Of a stretch of 64,000 bases of DNA, positions 27,628 through 36,661 are shown piece by piece. Position 1 is the first letter of the stretch, and every line of letters starts with the position of its first letter. Below the pieces are notes generated by a model, which did not search any database, had not been told where the DNA came from, and worked only from the letters and a program-made list of their open reading frames with translations. This DNA comes from an uncultured Gemmatimonadales bacterium (GTDB lineage Bacteria > Gemmatimonadota > Gemmatimonadetes > JACCXV01 > JAHWKZ01): assembly GCA_947259315.1 (NCBI GenBank), contig CAMYLR010000004.1:146192-210191 (forward strand), written 5' to 3'. A program made the position numbers and the translations under genes.

Positions 27628-28791
27628 TCACGCCGCACTCATGACGGCGGGGTATTTGAGCCCGTGCCCGGTGACAAAACACACCACCCGTTCGTGACGC
27701 GCGATCGCACCGGCGTCGAGCAGCTTGTTCAGTGCGCCAACCGTGGCCCCGGCCTCCGGCCCGGCCAAGATCCCTTCCTCGCTCGCCAACTGGTGGGCAC
27801 CATCGAGGAGCTGAGGATCGGACACCGCGACCGCGGCGCCACCCGAAGAGCGGAGCGTCGCCAGGATCAGAAAGTCACCCAGAGCCGATGGTACTCTGAG
27901 ACCGCTGGCCACCGTCTCGGGATCGGCCACCGGAATCGCGGCATCCGCACCGGCCCGAAAAGCAGCCACGATCGGCGCGCAGCCGATCGCTTGAACGGCG
28001 ATCATGCGCGGCCGGTCGGCACCGATCCAACCCAGAGCTTGCATTTCGTCGAACGCTTTCCACATAGCGATCAAACCGGTGCCACCGCCGGTGGGGTAGA
28101 CGATCGCGTCGGGTAGCTGCCAATCGAACGCTTCGGCCAGCTCGTACCCCATCGTCTTCTTGCCCTCGATCCGGTAGGGCTCGCGCAAGGTCGAGATATC
28201 GAACGAACCGTTCTCCGCGATCCGTTCGCGCACCCACTGACCGGCGTTTGCGATCGACCCGGCGACCAGATGCAGATCGGCGCCAAACGCATGGCACTCG
28301 TCGATGATCGGCCGCGGTGTCGACTCGGGCATCGCTACCGTGCAGGTGAGACCGGCGGCCGCGCAGTACGCAGCCGCGGCGCTGCCGGCGTTGCCGGCGC
28401 TCGGAAGGATGACGCCGCGCGCGCCCAAAGCGCGTGCACGATGCACGGCTACCGCCATCCCGCGGGCCTTGAACGTGCCGGTCGGGTTTAGTCCCTCGTC
28501 CTTGAAGTAGAGTCGTTCGAGGCCCAGTGCGGGGCCGATCCGCTGCGAACGGACGAGCGGGGTCCACCCCTCACCCAAGGTGAGCGGCGTCTCATCAACT
28601 CCGATCGGCATGACCTCGTGGTAACGCCAGACATCGGTGCGCTCACGATCGGCACCGGGGTGTGGCGCGTGTGCCGCGAGCGCGGGCAGGTCGTAGTGCG
28701 CCATCAATGGAGCGCCGCAACCACACGTGTTCGTCAGCTCGGCGGCCGACGCCGTCTGTCCGCAACGAGTGCACGCCAGGTGGTCGACCAT
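27628..28791 (-). CDS. thrC: Threonine synthase (PLP-dependent, zinc-ribbon type)
   Basis: 387 residues. An N-terminal zinc ribbon (C7, C10, C23, C25) is followed by the fold-type II PLP enzyme core. The PLP lysine is K108 in NPTGTFKARGM. Phosphate-binding and family blocks include LPSAGNAGSAAAAYCAA, YPTGGGTGLIAMWKAF and a C-terminal VVCFVTGHGLKYP. The last matches the 'threonine synthase-like' group that converts O-phosphohomoserine to threonine. A threonine dehydratase-like activity is a less likely alternative. The start overlaps the ispF stop by one base (TGATG-type junction at 28791). No homoserine genes are adjacent. Confidence 0.87.
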   Translation of the reverse strand: MVDHLACTRCGQTASAAELTNTCGCGAPLMAHYDLPALAAHAPHPGADRERTDVWRYHEVMPIGVDETPLTLGEGWTPLVRSQRIGPALGLERLYFKDEGLNPTGTFKARGMAVAVHRARALGARGVILPSAGNAGSAAAAYCAAAGLTCTVAMPESTPRPIIDECHAFGADLHLVAGSIANAGQWVRERIAENGSFDISTLREPYRIEGKKTMGYELAEAFDWQLPDAIVYPTGGGTGLIAMWKAFDEMQALGWIGADRPRMIAVQAIGCAPIVAAFRAGADAAIPVADPETVASGLRVPSALGDFLILATLRSSGGAAVAVSDPQLLDGAHQLASEEGILAGPEAGATVGALNKLLDAGAIARHERVVCFVTGHGLKYPAVMSAA

Positions 28792-29267
28792 TAGCCCGAC
28801 TCGAGGGTGGCTACCGCTAACGCGGCGATGCCTTCTTCGCGACCCAACACGCCCAATCCTTCAAACGTCGTCGCCTTGACGCTCACCCGATCGCGGTCGA
28901 TGCCGAGCGCAGCAACGATCCGGTCGCGCATCGCGGGGACGTGCGGTTGCATGCGTGGCGCTTCAGCGATCACCGTCGCATCGACGTTGACGATCGTAAA
29001 TCCGCCGGCGCTGATCCGGCCGGCGACTTCCCGCAGGAGCTCGATGCTGTCGGCACCCTCGTACCGCGGATCGTCGGGTGGAAAGAGTTGGCCGATGTCG
29101 CCCAGCGCCGCGGCTCCAAGCAAACCGTCTGCGATCGCGTGGAGCAAGGCGTCGGCGTCAGAGTGACCGGCCAACCCGCGCGGATGCTCGATCGTCACCC
29201 CACCCAACACGAGCGGTCGACCCTCGACCAACCGATGAACGTCGAACCCGATCCCGGTGCGCGTCAT
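28791..29267 (-). CDS. ispF: 2-C-methyl-D-erythritol 2,4-cyclodiphosphate synthase
   Basis: 158 residues from the ATG at 29267, which overlaps the ispD stop. Family blocks: [19 protein letters not shown] with metal ligands Asp and His, [32 protein letters not shown], and the C-terminal [19 protein letters not shown]. The enzyme closes CDP-methylerythritol phosphate into the cyclodiphosphate in the MEP isoprenoid pathway. It follows ispD directly, so two consecutive modification steps of the pathway are coupled. Length is normal. Confidence 0.97.
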   Translation of the reverse strand: MTRTGIGFDVHRLVEGRPLVLGGVTIEHPRGLAGHSDADALLHAIADGLLGAAALGDIGQLFPPDDPRYEGADSIELLREVAGRISAGGFTIVNVDATVIAEAPRMQPHVPAMRDRIVAALGIDRDRVSVKATTFEGLGVLGREEGIAALAVATLESG

Positions 29268-29935
29268 CGCCACCGGACGTGCCCCCGATCGATCATCTCC
29301 TCGGCCCACTCCCAATCGGCGCTGGCGGTGAGCTTGCGGTTGAGAGGTTCGCCCTCGATCCAGAAGACCGGCACACCGAGCGCCTCGCACAGCCAGGCGT
29401 CGTCGGTCGCTTCCCCAGGATCTGAGTTCGCGTGCGCACGCTCGAGGACCTCGGTTGGGAACCCTTGTGGCGTTTGGGCGAGGACAAATCGGTCCCGATC
29501 GCGGGTCGCGGTGATCCGGTCGCCGTCGGTCTCTTTGAGCGTGTCGTGGATCGGCAACGCTGGAACGACGGCCCGACCTTGGGCGGCCCGGCGGCCGACG
29601 CGCTCGACCAGCCCACGGCTGGCAAACGGACGCGCGGCGTCGTGAACCAACACGGTTCGAGCCTCCCCTATCAGCGCCAGCCCGGCGGCGACCGAATCAC
29701 GCCGTCGCGCACCGCCGGCCGTCACCAACACTCGATTCGCGTCATCCCCGAGATGACCGTGGAGCAGTCCCTCTCCTAGATCGAGGTCGTCACGGGGCAG
29801 GACGACCACTACCGGACCTGCCAACGCGCCCAGCAACGCGCGCGCCGCCCAGCAGACCGTCGGCCGACCGTCCAGCAAGCGGAACTGCTTGGCTTCACCA
29901 CCCATCCGCCGGCTGCTGCCGGCGGCTACGACCAC
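29264..29935 (-). CDS. ispD: 2-C-methyl-D-erythritol 4-phosphate cytidylyltransferase
   Basis: 223 residues when started at the GTG at 29935. The nucleotidyltransferase signature [20 protein letters not shown] opens the chain, followed by [33 protein letters not shown] and the closing [13 protein letters not shown]. The enzyme makes CDP-methylerythritol in the MEP pathway. Family members usually have about five residues before VVAAGS. In frame upstream are Leu-Ile-Arg-Ala-Ala-Gly from a CTG at 29953 that overlaps the stop of the PIN/TRAM gene as CTGA, so translation may begin there by coupling. No ATG is available between. Confidence 0.94.
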   Translation of the reverse strand: MVVAAGSSRRMGGEAKQFRLLDGRPTVCWAARALLGALAGPVVVVLPRDDLDLGEGLLHGHLGDDANRVLVTAGGARRRDSVAAGLALIGEARTVLVHDAARPFASRGLVERVGRRAAQGRAVVPALPIHDTLKETDGDRITATRDRDRFVLAQTPQGFPTEVLERAHANSDPGEATDDAWLCEALGVPVFWIEGEPLNRKLTASADWEWAEEMIDRGHVRWR

Positions 29936-29949
29936 GCCGGCGGCCCGGA

Positions 29950-30987
29950 TCAGGGGCTGTTCGCCCCGCTCATCGCGGCGCCGCTTCCGAGGTCGGCCCC
30001 CTCGCCGCTCTTCTTGGCGAAGATCAATGTGCCGGCCCGAGTCTCATGAAGGCCGGTGACCGCGACTCGCAGCGTCTTGCCGATATCGTCGCGCGAGTCT
30101 TCGACCACGACCATGTTGCCGTTGTCGAGGTAGCCGACCGCTTGCTCCTTCTCCTTGCCCTGTTTGACGAGTCGAACGACGAGCTCGTCGCCAGATAGGA
30201 TTTCGGGCTCGAGCATCGTCGCCACGTCGTTCAGATTGACGATCGGGATGCCGCGGCGCTTGGCTTCTTCGATCATCGCTTCGTTGTGGGTCACCACTCG
30301 GGCATCGTGTTGCACCGCGTAGTCGAGCACACCCTCGATCTCCCCGTGCAACAGATCGAGCTCGCGAATGAACACCGGTCGCGTGCGGTTTTGCTGCAGA
30401 CGCTTGAGGCCATCCAGCCCACGCTCACCGCGGAAACGCTCGATCGGGATGTGGCTGGCCATCATCTCGTTCAGTTGATCGACGACGAACCGCGGGATCA
30501 CGATCTCGCCCGCCAAGAGTGGGCTCTCGGCCAGCTTTACGATCCGCCCGTCGATAAGCGACTTCTCGCCGACCAAGTACCGCGCCCGCCGGCCGGCTTC
30601 GGGATCGGCCTGCCGAAAGAGCGTCAGGTCGAGCGCCACCGCGCGTCCGGTGACGGCTCCGAGGTAGGCGCACACCAACACCAGCAGCAAGATGCCAAAC
30701 ACCGCCACCTGTGTTCCTCGGATCTCGGCGATGAACGGTATCGGCAAGCGTCCTATCACTGCCAGAAGCGACGACGCCAGTAGGATTCCGAGAATCAGCC
30801 CGATCCCACCAGCCAGCACCTGCCGCGGGTCGCCTTGTCGGATTCTGGCTTCCAAGAGGACGGTGATCAGCAGCATCAGTGCACCGCTGACGATCACCAA
30901 GTACGTCGAGACGTTAGGCTCTTCCAGGAGGGCCGCCGCGCCGAACAATACGACCAGCGCGACGAATACGAGGCGCAGATAAGTCAT
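29950..30987 (-). CDS. Membrane-anchored PIN/TRAM domain protein (YacL-like)
   Basis: 345 residues from the ATG at 30987, which follows GGAGGTATACC. Four hydrophobic helices occupy about residues 1-115. A PIN nuclease-like domain follows, with the acidic residues in SLIDGRIVKLAE and ARVVTHNEAMIEEAKRRGIP. A C-terminal TRAM domain reads ELVVRLVKQGKEKEQAVGYLDNGNMVVVEDS. The architecture matches YacL-type proteins found beside ispD and radA in many phyla. A role in RNA processing or turnover at the membrane is assumed for the family but not shown. An inverted repeat lies just upstream. Confidence 0.9.
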   Translation of the reverse strand: MTYLRLVFVALVVLFGAAALLEEPNVSTYLVIVSGALMLLITVLLEARIRQGDPRQVLAGGIGLILGILLASSLLAVIGRLPIPFIAEIRGTQVAVFGILLLVLVCAYLGAVTGRAVALDLTLFRQADPEAGRRARYLVGEKSLIDGRIVKLAESPLLAGEIVIPRFVVDQLNEMMASHIPIERFRGERGLDGLKRLQQNRTRPVFIRELDLLHGEIEGVLDYAVQHDARVVTHNEAMIEEAKRRGIPIVNLNDVATMLEPEILSGDELVVRLVKQGKEKEQAVGYLDNGNMVVVEDSRDDIGKTLRVAVTGLHETRAGTLIFAKKSGEGADLGSGAAMSGANSP

Positions 30988-31008
30988 GGTATACCTCCGG
31001 TCTGATTG

Positions 31009-31043
31009 CGCATCGCCATATGTATTGAATGATGGGCGATGCG
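31009..31043. repeat. Inverted repeat between radA and the PIN/TRAM gene
   Basis: Perfect 9-bp arms (31009-31017 and 31035-31043) with a 17-base AT-rich loop occupy most of the 75-base gap between radA and the next gene. On the minus strand it lies 22 bases before the ATG. There is no T-run, so it is more likely an operator or mRNA structure than a terminator. Confidence 0.5.
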
Positions 31044-31062
31044 ATCCAAGGGCAAATCATCG

Positions 31063-32439
31063 TCATTTCGACAGGGCGAGCGCAACCGCCTCGCGCACCG
31101 TGGTGGCGGTTTCCAGGGTGATCCCTACACCGCGCTCGGTAGAGGCCCGAGCCGCGTCGCGATCGGGAGTTGCCAGAACGGCACGCTCGAACCCGAGCCG
31201 GGCAGCCTCTTTGAGCCGCGCCGCGGACCATCGCACGGGCCGAACCTCGCCCGTCAGGCCGACCTCGCCAAAGACGACCGTCCCCTGGCGCACCGGTCGA
31301 TCCGCGCGGCTGGATGCCAACGCCGTGATCACGCCCAAATCGACCGCCGGCTCGGTCAGCGTGAGCCCGCCGACCACGTTCAGGAACACATCGCTCGCCC
31401 CGAGCGCACAATCGGCCTTCTTCTCCAGCACCGCCAGCAACAACGACAATCGGCGCGCGTCAAACCCGCCGGCCACGCGCTGCGGTGTGGAGTACGGGCT
31501 CGATGCGACCAACGCCTGGACCTCGATGACCAGCGGCCGTGTGCCTTGCACGCTGGCCACGTGCGCCGAGCCGGGGACAGGCTCGCTGTCCCGTCCCGTG
31601 CCCAGGAACATCGCCGACGGGTTGTCGACGACTTCGAGCCCCCCGTCGTGCATCGTGAAAACGGCGATCTCGTGGGTCGAACCGTAGCGATTCTTGAGCG
31701 CCCTCAAGACCCGCAGCTCGTGGTGGTGGTCGCCCTCGAACTGCAGCACGACGTCGACCACGTGCTCCAACGTCTTGGGACCCGCAATCCCGCCTTCCTT
31801 GGTCACGTGTCCGACCAGGAAGACGCTGCTGCCGGTGGTCTTGCAGTGCCGGTGGAAGGCGTCGGCAGCGGCCCGTACCTGAGATACCGAGCCCGGTGCG
31901 CTCGACAACGCCGGGTCGTAGACCGTCTGGATCGAGTCGCACACGATGATCTCCGGCGAGGCCTGCCGACACGCGGCGAGCAGCCCGTCGACCGCGGTCC
32001 CCGCGGCGATCAAGACATCCGATCGATCGATGCCCAACCGTTCGGCGCGGAGTCGGATCTGAGCCGGCGACTCTTCACCGGCCAGGTAGAGCACGCGGTT
32101 ACCGTCGGCGGCCATCTGACCGGCCACCTGCAGGAGCAGCGTCGATTTCCCGACCCCCGGCTCGCCGGCAACGAGTGCGATCGACCCCGGAACGACGCCG
32201 CCACCCAAGAGCCGGTCGAGCTCGTCGAGGCCACTCGATCGACGCGAGAGATCGGATGCAGCCACGTCAGCCAGTGATTGCACTTTGGGTGCGGGACCCG
32301 AGCTGGCTTCTCTCCGCTCCACGACTTCTTCGACGAGCGTGTTCCACGCCTCGCACGACGGACAACGCCCGCCCCAACGGGGCGCGGTCGCGCCACAAGC
32401 TGTACAAGAGAACCGCGTCCGAACTCGAGCCGCGGTCAA
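31063..32439 (-). CDS. radA: DNA repair protein RadA
   Basis: 458 residues. An N-terminal zinc finger has two CxxC pairs (FSCTACGATAPRWGGRCPSC). The RecA-like ATPase carries the Walker A motif GEPGVGKST, and the RadA-specific KNRYGST motif is present. A C-terminal Lon-protease-like domain starts around 290 (FLNVVGGLTLTEPAVDLGV). RadA drives branch migration in recombination repair. The start overlaps the dnaB stop by 4 bases. Length is normal. Confidence 0.97.
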   Translation of the reverse strand: MTAARVRTRFSCTACGATAPRWGGRCPSCEAWNTLVEEVVERREASSGPAPKVQSLADVAASDLSRRSSGLDELDRLLGGGVVPGSIALVAGEPGVGKSTLLLQVAGQMAADGNRVLYLAGEESPAQIRLRAERLGIDRSDVLIAAGTAVDGLLAACRQASPEIIVCDSIQTVYDPALSSAPGSVSQVRAAADAFHRHCKTTGSSVFLVGHVTKEGGIAGPKTLEHVVDVVLQFEGDHHHELRVLRALKNRYGSTHEIAVFTMHDGGLEVVDNPSAMFLGTGRDSEPVPGSAHVASVQGTRPLVIEVQALVASSPYSTPQRVAGGFDARRLSLLLAVLEKKADCALGASDVFLNVVGGLTLTEPAVDLGVITALASSRADRPVRQGTVVFGEVGLTGEVRPVRWSAARLKEAARLGFERAVLATPDRDAARASTERGVGITLETATTVREAVALALSK

Positions 32440-33815
32440 GGAGTGGTGTGGAATGGGTCGAGGTTCTCGAACCGCATGTACTCGCTCAAGAACGCGAGCT
32501 CTACCGACCCGGTCGGCCCATTACGGTTCTTCCCCACGATCACTTCCGCGATTCCCTGCTTCTCGGTTTCGGGATGGTAGTATTCGTCGCGGTAGAGGAA
32601 GATCACCACGTCGGCATCTTGCTCCAGCGATCCGCTCTCCCTGAGGTCCGCCAATCGCGGTCGCTGATCGGCGCGGTGCTCGGGTCCGCGCGATAGCTGC
32701 GACAGCGCAACCACCGGGATGTTGAGCTCCTTGGACAGCGCCTTGAGTGAGCGGCTGATCTCGGTGATCTCTTGCTGACGGCTCTCGGCGCGGGTGCCGC
32801 TCTCCATGAGCTGCAGATAGTCGACGACCACCATTCCGATGTCGCGCTGCTGTTTGAGACGTCTCGCCTTGGCCCGCATCTCGAGCATGTTGAGCAAGCC
32901 GCTGTCGTCGATGTAGATCGCCGCGCGCCGCAGCCGTTCGCAGGCGTCGGCGACGTTCTTCCACTGGTCGCTCGAAGCCTGACCGGTGCGCAACGTCTTG
33001 AGCGACACACCTCCCTCGGTGCTAATCAGCCGCTGAACGAGCTGCTCCATCGACATCTCGAGGCTGAAGATCGCCACCGGGAGATCCTCCACGATCGCCG
33101 CGTGGGCGGCGACGTTCAGCGCGAAGCTCGTCTTCCCCATCGATGGGCGACCGGCGACGATGATCAGATCGCTGAGCTGAAAACCGGCGGTGAACTCGTC
33201 CAGATCGCGGAAGCCGGTCGCCGTTCCGGTGATCGCTTCCTTTTGTGCCGAAAGCGATTCGAGCTGCATCAATGCTCCCTGGAGAAGCTGGCCAATGGCG
33301 GTAAACGACTTCTTGAAGCGGTGCTCCGACAAGCGGAAGATCTTCTCTTCGGCGCGGTTCAACAGTTGGTCGGAGCGGTCGGTAGAGCGATACGCGTCGC
33401 TCGCGATGTCGGTGCCGGCGAGGATCAGTCGCCGCTTGACGGCGGAATCGAGCACCAGCTGCGCGTGGTAATCGATGTTGGCTGCGGTCGGGACGATCTC
33501 GACGATGCGCGCCAGGTACTCTTCGCCGCCCGCTTCCTCGAGCGACCCAAGCCGGTTGAGCTCCTCGCGCACCGCGAGCGCGTCCGGCGCGTGACCTTGA
33601 TCGCGGAGGTCGTTGATGGCGGCAAAAATCCGGCGGTGAGCGGGATGGTAGAAGTCCTCCTGGTCGAGGATCTCCATGGCGCGGTCGGCGGCTGTTTCCT
33701 CCAGCAACATCCCGCCGAGAACCGAGATCTCCGCTTCGTCGCTGTGTGGCGGAACCCGTTCGGCCCCAGTCGGGGTGACGATCGAGGAAGGGATCGTGGC
33801 CACGCCGTCGGTCAT
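32436..33815 (-). CDS. dnaB: Replicative DNA helicase DnaB
   Basis: 459 residues. The N-terminal helical domain has PPHSDEAEISVLGGML and EDFYHPAHRRIF. The linker is followed by the RecA-like helicase domain with Walker A GRPSMGKTSFAL, the block VAIFSLEMSMEQLVQRL and VVDYLQLM. The C-terminus has DADVVIFLYRDEYY and KNRNGPTG. No intein is present, although dnaB is a common intein site. It unwinds DNA at the replication fork. The start overlaps the udg stop by 4 bases. Confidence 0.98.
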   Translation of the reverse strand: MTDGVATIPSSIVTPTGAERVPPHSDEAEISVLGGMLLEETAADRAMEILDQEDFYHPAHRRIFAAINDLRDQGHAPDALAVREELNRLGSLEEAGGEEYLARIVEIVPTAANIDYHAQLVLDSAVKRRLILAGTDIASDAYRSTDRSDQLLNRAEEKIFRLSEHRFKKSFTAIGQLLQGALMQLESLSAQKEAITGTATGFRDLDEFTAGFQLSDLIIVAGRPSMGKTSFALNVAAHAAIVEDLPVAIFSLEMSMEQLVQRLISTEGGVSLKTLRTGQASSDQWKNVADACERLRRAAIYIDDSGLLNMLEMRAKARRLKQQRDIGMVVVDYLQLMESGTRAESRQQEITEISRSLKALSKELNIPVVALSQLSRGPEHRADQRPRLADLRESGSLEQDADVVIFLYRDEYYHPETEKQGIAEVIVGKNRNGPTGSVELAFLSEYMRFENLDPFHTTP

Positions 33816-34531
33816 TGCGCCGCCCGCTTCTGCAGCTCCTCGTCGTACACCTTTTTGGCCAACTGCACATCCTCCCAGGTTGGGCGCTTGAACTTCGGGT
33901 TCCGGAGCAGCGCTGCCGGATGATACGTCGCCACCAACGGTACACCCCGATACTCGAACACGCGACCGCGGAGCGAAGCCATCGAGCCGTCGACGCCCAA
34001 CAGCGTGCGCGCCGCGTGACGACCGAGTGCGAGGATCACCGCTGGGTTGATGATCTCGATCTGCCGTTCGAGATACGGTTCACACGCTGCGACCTGTTGC
34101 AGGGTCGGGTCAGCGTTCTTGGGGGGCCGACTCTTCAAGATATTTGTGATGAAGACTTCGTCACGCCCGAAGCCGATCGCAGCCAAGATCTTGGTCAACA
34201 ACTGGCCGGCCTTGCCGACGAACGCCTCGCCCTGTTGATCCTCGTAGTAGCCCGGCGCCTCGCCGACGATCATAAAACCGGTGTGTGGAGTGCCGCTGCC
34301 AAAGACGCCCTGTGTTCGCGTCTTGTGGAGCTCACACTTTGTGCAACCCAGCACCTCCTGTTGCAACGCCTCCCATCCGGCGGCGTCAAAACCGGTCTCG
34401 TCCGGGGCGGTGCTGGTCGAGCCTACCGTCTCCTCGCCCACTTCGTCTGTCCGATACAAGAAACGCTCGCCGAGAGCTCGGGCTCTCGCCAATCGTGCGA
34501 CCGCCTCGCGACTCGCGCGTTGGTCGCTCAC
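33812..34531 (-). CDS. Type 4-like (iron-sulfur) uracil-DNA glycosylase
   Basis: 239 residues. After an N-terminal extension of about 50 residues rich in Arg and acidic residues, the family block CTKCELHKTRTQGVFGSG supplies two of the cluster cysteines. Then follow MIVGEAPGYYEDQQGEAFVGKAGQLL, ITNILKSRPPKNADP, CEPYLERQIEIINP and a late YHPAALLRNP. This fits the UdgA/UDG family 4 group that removes uracil from DNA. It is coupled by 4-base overlaps to coaBC upstream and dnaB downstream. The N-terminal extension is common in this group. Confidence 0.92.
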   Translation of the reverse strand: MSDQRASREAVARLARARALGERFLYRTDEVGEETVGSTSTAPDETGFDAAGWEALQQEVLGCTKCELHKTRTQGVFGSGTPHTGFMIVGEAPGYYEDQQGEAFVGKAGQLLTKILAAIGFGRDEVFITNILKSRPPKNADPTLQQVAACEPYLERQIEIINPAVILALGRHAARTLLGVDGSMASLRGRVFEYRGVPLVATYHPAALLRNPKFKRPTWEDVQLAKKVYDEELQKRAAQ

Positions 34532-35754
34532 CTCTCGGCCGTCGTCAATGCGCTCTGTTTATCGAGAATGTGATTAACGAGCCGTTCGGCCAGCTCGTGC
34601 TTTGACATCAACTCAAAATCGGTAATCGCTCCGTCGCGACTCAGCAACGCCACCCGGTTCGTGGCGTGGCCGAAGCCGGCGCCCTCTTCGAGCGGGTTGT
34701 TCACGACGATATAGTCACAACCCTTCGATTCCAGTTTCGTGCGTGCGCGGTCGAGGATGTCGTCGGTTTCGACCGCAAACCCGATCAGCACCGTGGTAGG
34801 ATCACGATCGGCGGCAGCGCGGGCCAGGATGTCCTCGGTTCGGGAGAGCTGTAGCATGCCGTCCCACTCGTCCTTCTTGAGCTTGTGCTCAGCTCTATCC
34901 GGCGCCCAATCGTTGACCGCCGCCGCCATCCAGAGCTGTGATGCTCCGGGCAGCGCGGTTCGAACCGCTTCACTCATCTCGTCGACGGTGCGCACCGCGA
35001 CGGTGCGGACAAAGGGTGGCGTCGGTAACTCCGTCGGGCCGTGAATCAAGGTGACGTCCGCCCCGTGGAGCCATGCAGCCCGGGCGAGGGCGAAACCCAT
35101 CCGTCCGCTGGCGCGATTGGTCAATGTGCGCGCCGGGTCGATGTCCTCCTCAGTGCGACCGGCGGTCACGACGACGCGATGGCCCTCGAGACGTGTCGAG
35201 CCGTTGACGACCCGATCGAGCGCGGCCACGATCGATCGGTTCCCCGGCCACCTGCCGATCCCCTCTTCACCACACGCCAACGGCCCCTCGTCTGGCGTCA
35301 CGATCCAGTACCCGCGTTCGCGCAACACCGCGCGGTTGGCGACCACCGCCGGGTGACCGTACATCGTCGCGTTCATCGTCGGCACGAGCACCACCGGGGT
35401 GCTTCGCGGATCGACCGCCAGCAGCGTCGTCGTCAACAGATCGTCGCCGATCCCGGCCGCAGCTTTACCGAGCAGGCTCGCGGTCGCCGGGGCTACGACC
35501 AGTGCATCGATGCCGCGAGCGAAGTCGAGGTGCGGGAACTGCGCGTAGGCGCCCTCTTCGTCGTGGGACCACCCCTCCCAGAGCGAAGTCCCGATCTGCT
35601 CGCCGCTCAGCGCTTCGAACAGCGCCGGCCTCACGAGCTCGGCCGCGGACGCACTCTCGATCACGCGGACTCGCGCCCCCGCGCGTTGCAGATCACGCAT
35701 CAGATCGACTGCCTTGTAGCAGGCGATGCCGGACGTCACACCGAGAGTGATCAC
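34528..35754 (-). CDS. coaBC: Bifunctional phosphopantothenoylcysteine decarboxylase / phosphopantothenate-cysteine ligase
   Basis: 408 residues. The flavoprotein decarboxylase half begins LGVTSGIACYKAVDLMRDL and contains VVAPATASLLGKAAAGIGDDLL and VPTMNATMYGHPAV. The ligase half begins near residue 190 with VVVTAGRTEEDIDPAR and has TNRASGRMGFALARAA, AAVNDWAP and KLKK. Both halves act in coenzyme A synthesis, turning phosphopantothenate into phosphopantetheine. It lies between rpoZ and the glycosylase gene, in an order seen in many genomes (gmk-rpoZ-coaBC). Confidence 0.97.
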   Translation of the reverse strand: MITLGVTSGIACYKAVDLMRDLQRAGARVRVIESASAAELVRPALFEALSGEQIGTSLWEGWSHDEEGAYAQFPHLDFARGIDALVVAPATASLLGKAAAGIGDDLLTTTLLAVDPRSTPVVLVPTMNATMYGHPAVVANRAVLRERGYWIVTPDEGPLACGEEGIGRWPGNRSIVAALDRVVNGSTRLEGHRVVVTAGRTEEDIDPARTLTNRASGRMGFALARAAWLHGADVTLIHGPTELPTPPFVRTVAVRTVDEMSEAVRTALPGASQLWMAAAVNDWAPDRAEHKLKKDEWDGMLQLSRTEDILARAAADRDPTTVLIGFAVETDDILDRARTKLESKGCDYIVVNNPLEEGAGFGHATNRVALLSRDGAITDFELMSKHELAERLVNHILDKQSALTTAER

Positions 35755-35780
35755 CCGGCCAGCGAATGGTTGGGGCTCGA

Positions 35781-35993
35781 CTATGGTGACCTCTTATCTA
35801 CGACTGCGTAGTCGATCTCGCCTGAAACGAGGTCTTCCAGCGCACGCGTGGTGTACTTCCTCTTCCACTCCTTGCCACCCTCCTTGGGCAGCTCGTTGAG
35901 CTTACGCGCATAAGCGGCCGCGACCATGATCGACTCGTACTTGTTCTCGCTCGTGGTCGCGGCGGCGATCTCTCCTGCCGTATAGACCTTCAT
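35781..35993 (-). CDS. rpoZ: RNA polymerase omega subunit (RpoZ-like)
   Basis: About 70 residues from the ATG at 35993, which shares one base with the gmk stop (TGATG). The sequence MKVYTAGEIAAATTSENKYE with the following VAAAYARKLNELP and RALEDLVSGEIDY fits the short Rpb6/omega fold in bacteria of the FCB type, although it lacks the classic MARVT opening of proteobacterial omega. Position after gmk and before coaBC supports the call. Omega aids assembly of core RNA polymerase. Confidence 0.88.
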   Translation of the reverse strand: MKVYTAGEIAAATTSENKYESIMVAAAYARKLNELPKEGGKEWKRKYTTRALEDLVSGEIDYAVVDKRSP

Positions 35994-36661
35994 CAATTCC
36001 CTCCTGATCCGCAGATCGCGTCCACTCGTCCCCGATCGGGAAAGCGGCTGTCGATCCACTCTTGTAGGCTATCACGCCGGGCGCGTCGATGCTCCTCAGC
36101 GCGGATGATACTGGCGAACACTTCGACTGTCTTCTCCACCTCTTCATTGACGATCACGTACTGATAATCGGTTACGCAATCGATCTCGTTTAGCGCCTCA
36201 TCGACCCGTCCCTGAATCGCTTCCGACGATTCCGTGCCACGACCCCGAAGACGCTGTTCGAGGATCGCATGCGACGGCGGCAGCAAGAACACCGACACGG
36301 CGTCCGGATAGGCCTGCATGAGTTGCACGCCACCCTGAACGTCGACGTCGAGCAGAACGAAAAATCCGTCCGCCAGCGCAGCGGCGATCTCGGCCCTCGG
36401 CGTACCGTACAGGTGCCCGTGTACCACCGCCCACTCGGCCAACTCGTCCGCGTCCCGGGCACGCTCGAACTCGGTCGCGTCGACAAACCGGTAGTCGCCG
36501 TCGTCGATCTCGCCCTCGCGACGCGGACGCGTCGTCAGCGAGACTGAGAACCTCAGCCTCGGATCCTGCTTCAGCATCTCGTTTGCGACCGTTGTCTTGC
36601 CGGCTCCACTCGGCGCCGACAAAATGATCGGAAACGGCAGCGTCGTTGCTTCCGCGCTCAC
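35993..36661 (-). CDS. gmk: Guanylate kinase
   Basis: 222 residues. The P-loop ILSAPSGAGKTTVANEML is near residue 15. The GMP-binding region VSLTTRPRREGEIDDGDYRFVD and the lid-to-core block YGTPRAEIAAALADGFFVLLDVDVQG follow, then LPPSHAILEQRLRGRGTES. It phosphorylates GMP to GDP. The C-terminal segment after about 185 is Arg-rich. It overlaps yicC upstream by 4 bases and rpoZ downstream by one base. Confidence 0.97.
   Translation of the reverse strand: MSAEATTLPFPIILSAPSGAGKTTVANEMLKQDPRLRFSVSLTTRPRREGEIDDGDYRFVDATEFERARDADELAEWAVVHGHLYGTPRAEIAAALADGFFVLLDVDVQGGVQLMQAYPDAVSVFLLPPSHAILEQRLRGRGTESSEAIQGRVDEALNEIDCVTDYQYVIVNEEVEKTVEVFASIIRAEEHRRARRDSLQEWIDSRFPDRGRVDAICGSGGN

Noticed and set aside
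32436-33815. Intein in dnaB
   Set aside because: The helicase motifs are continuous and the length is that of an uninterrupted DnaB.
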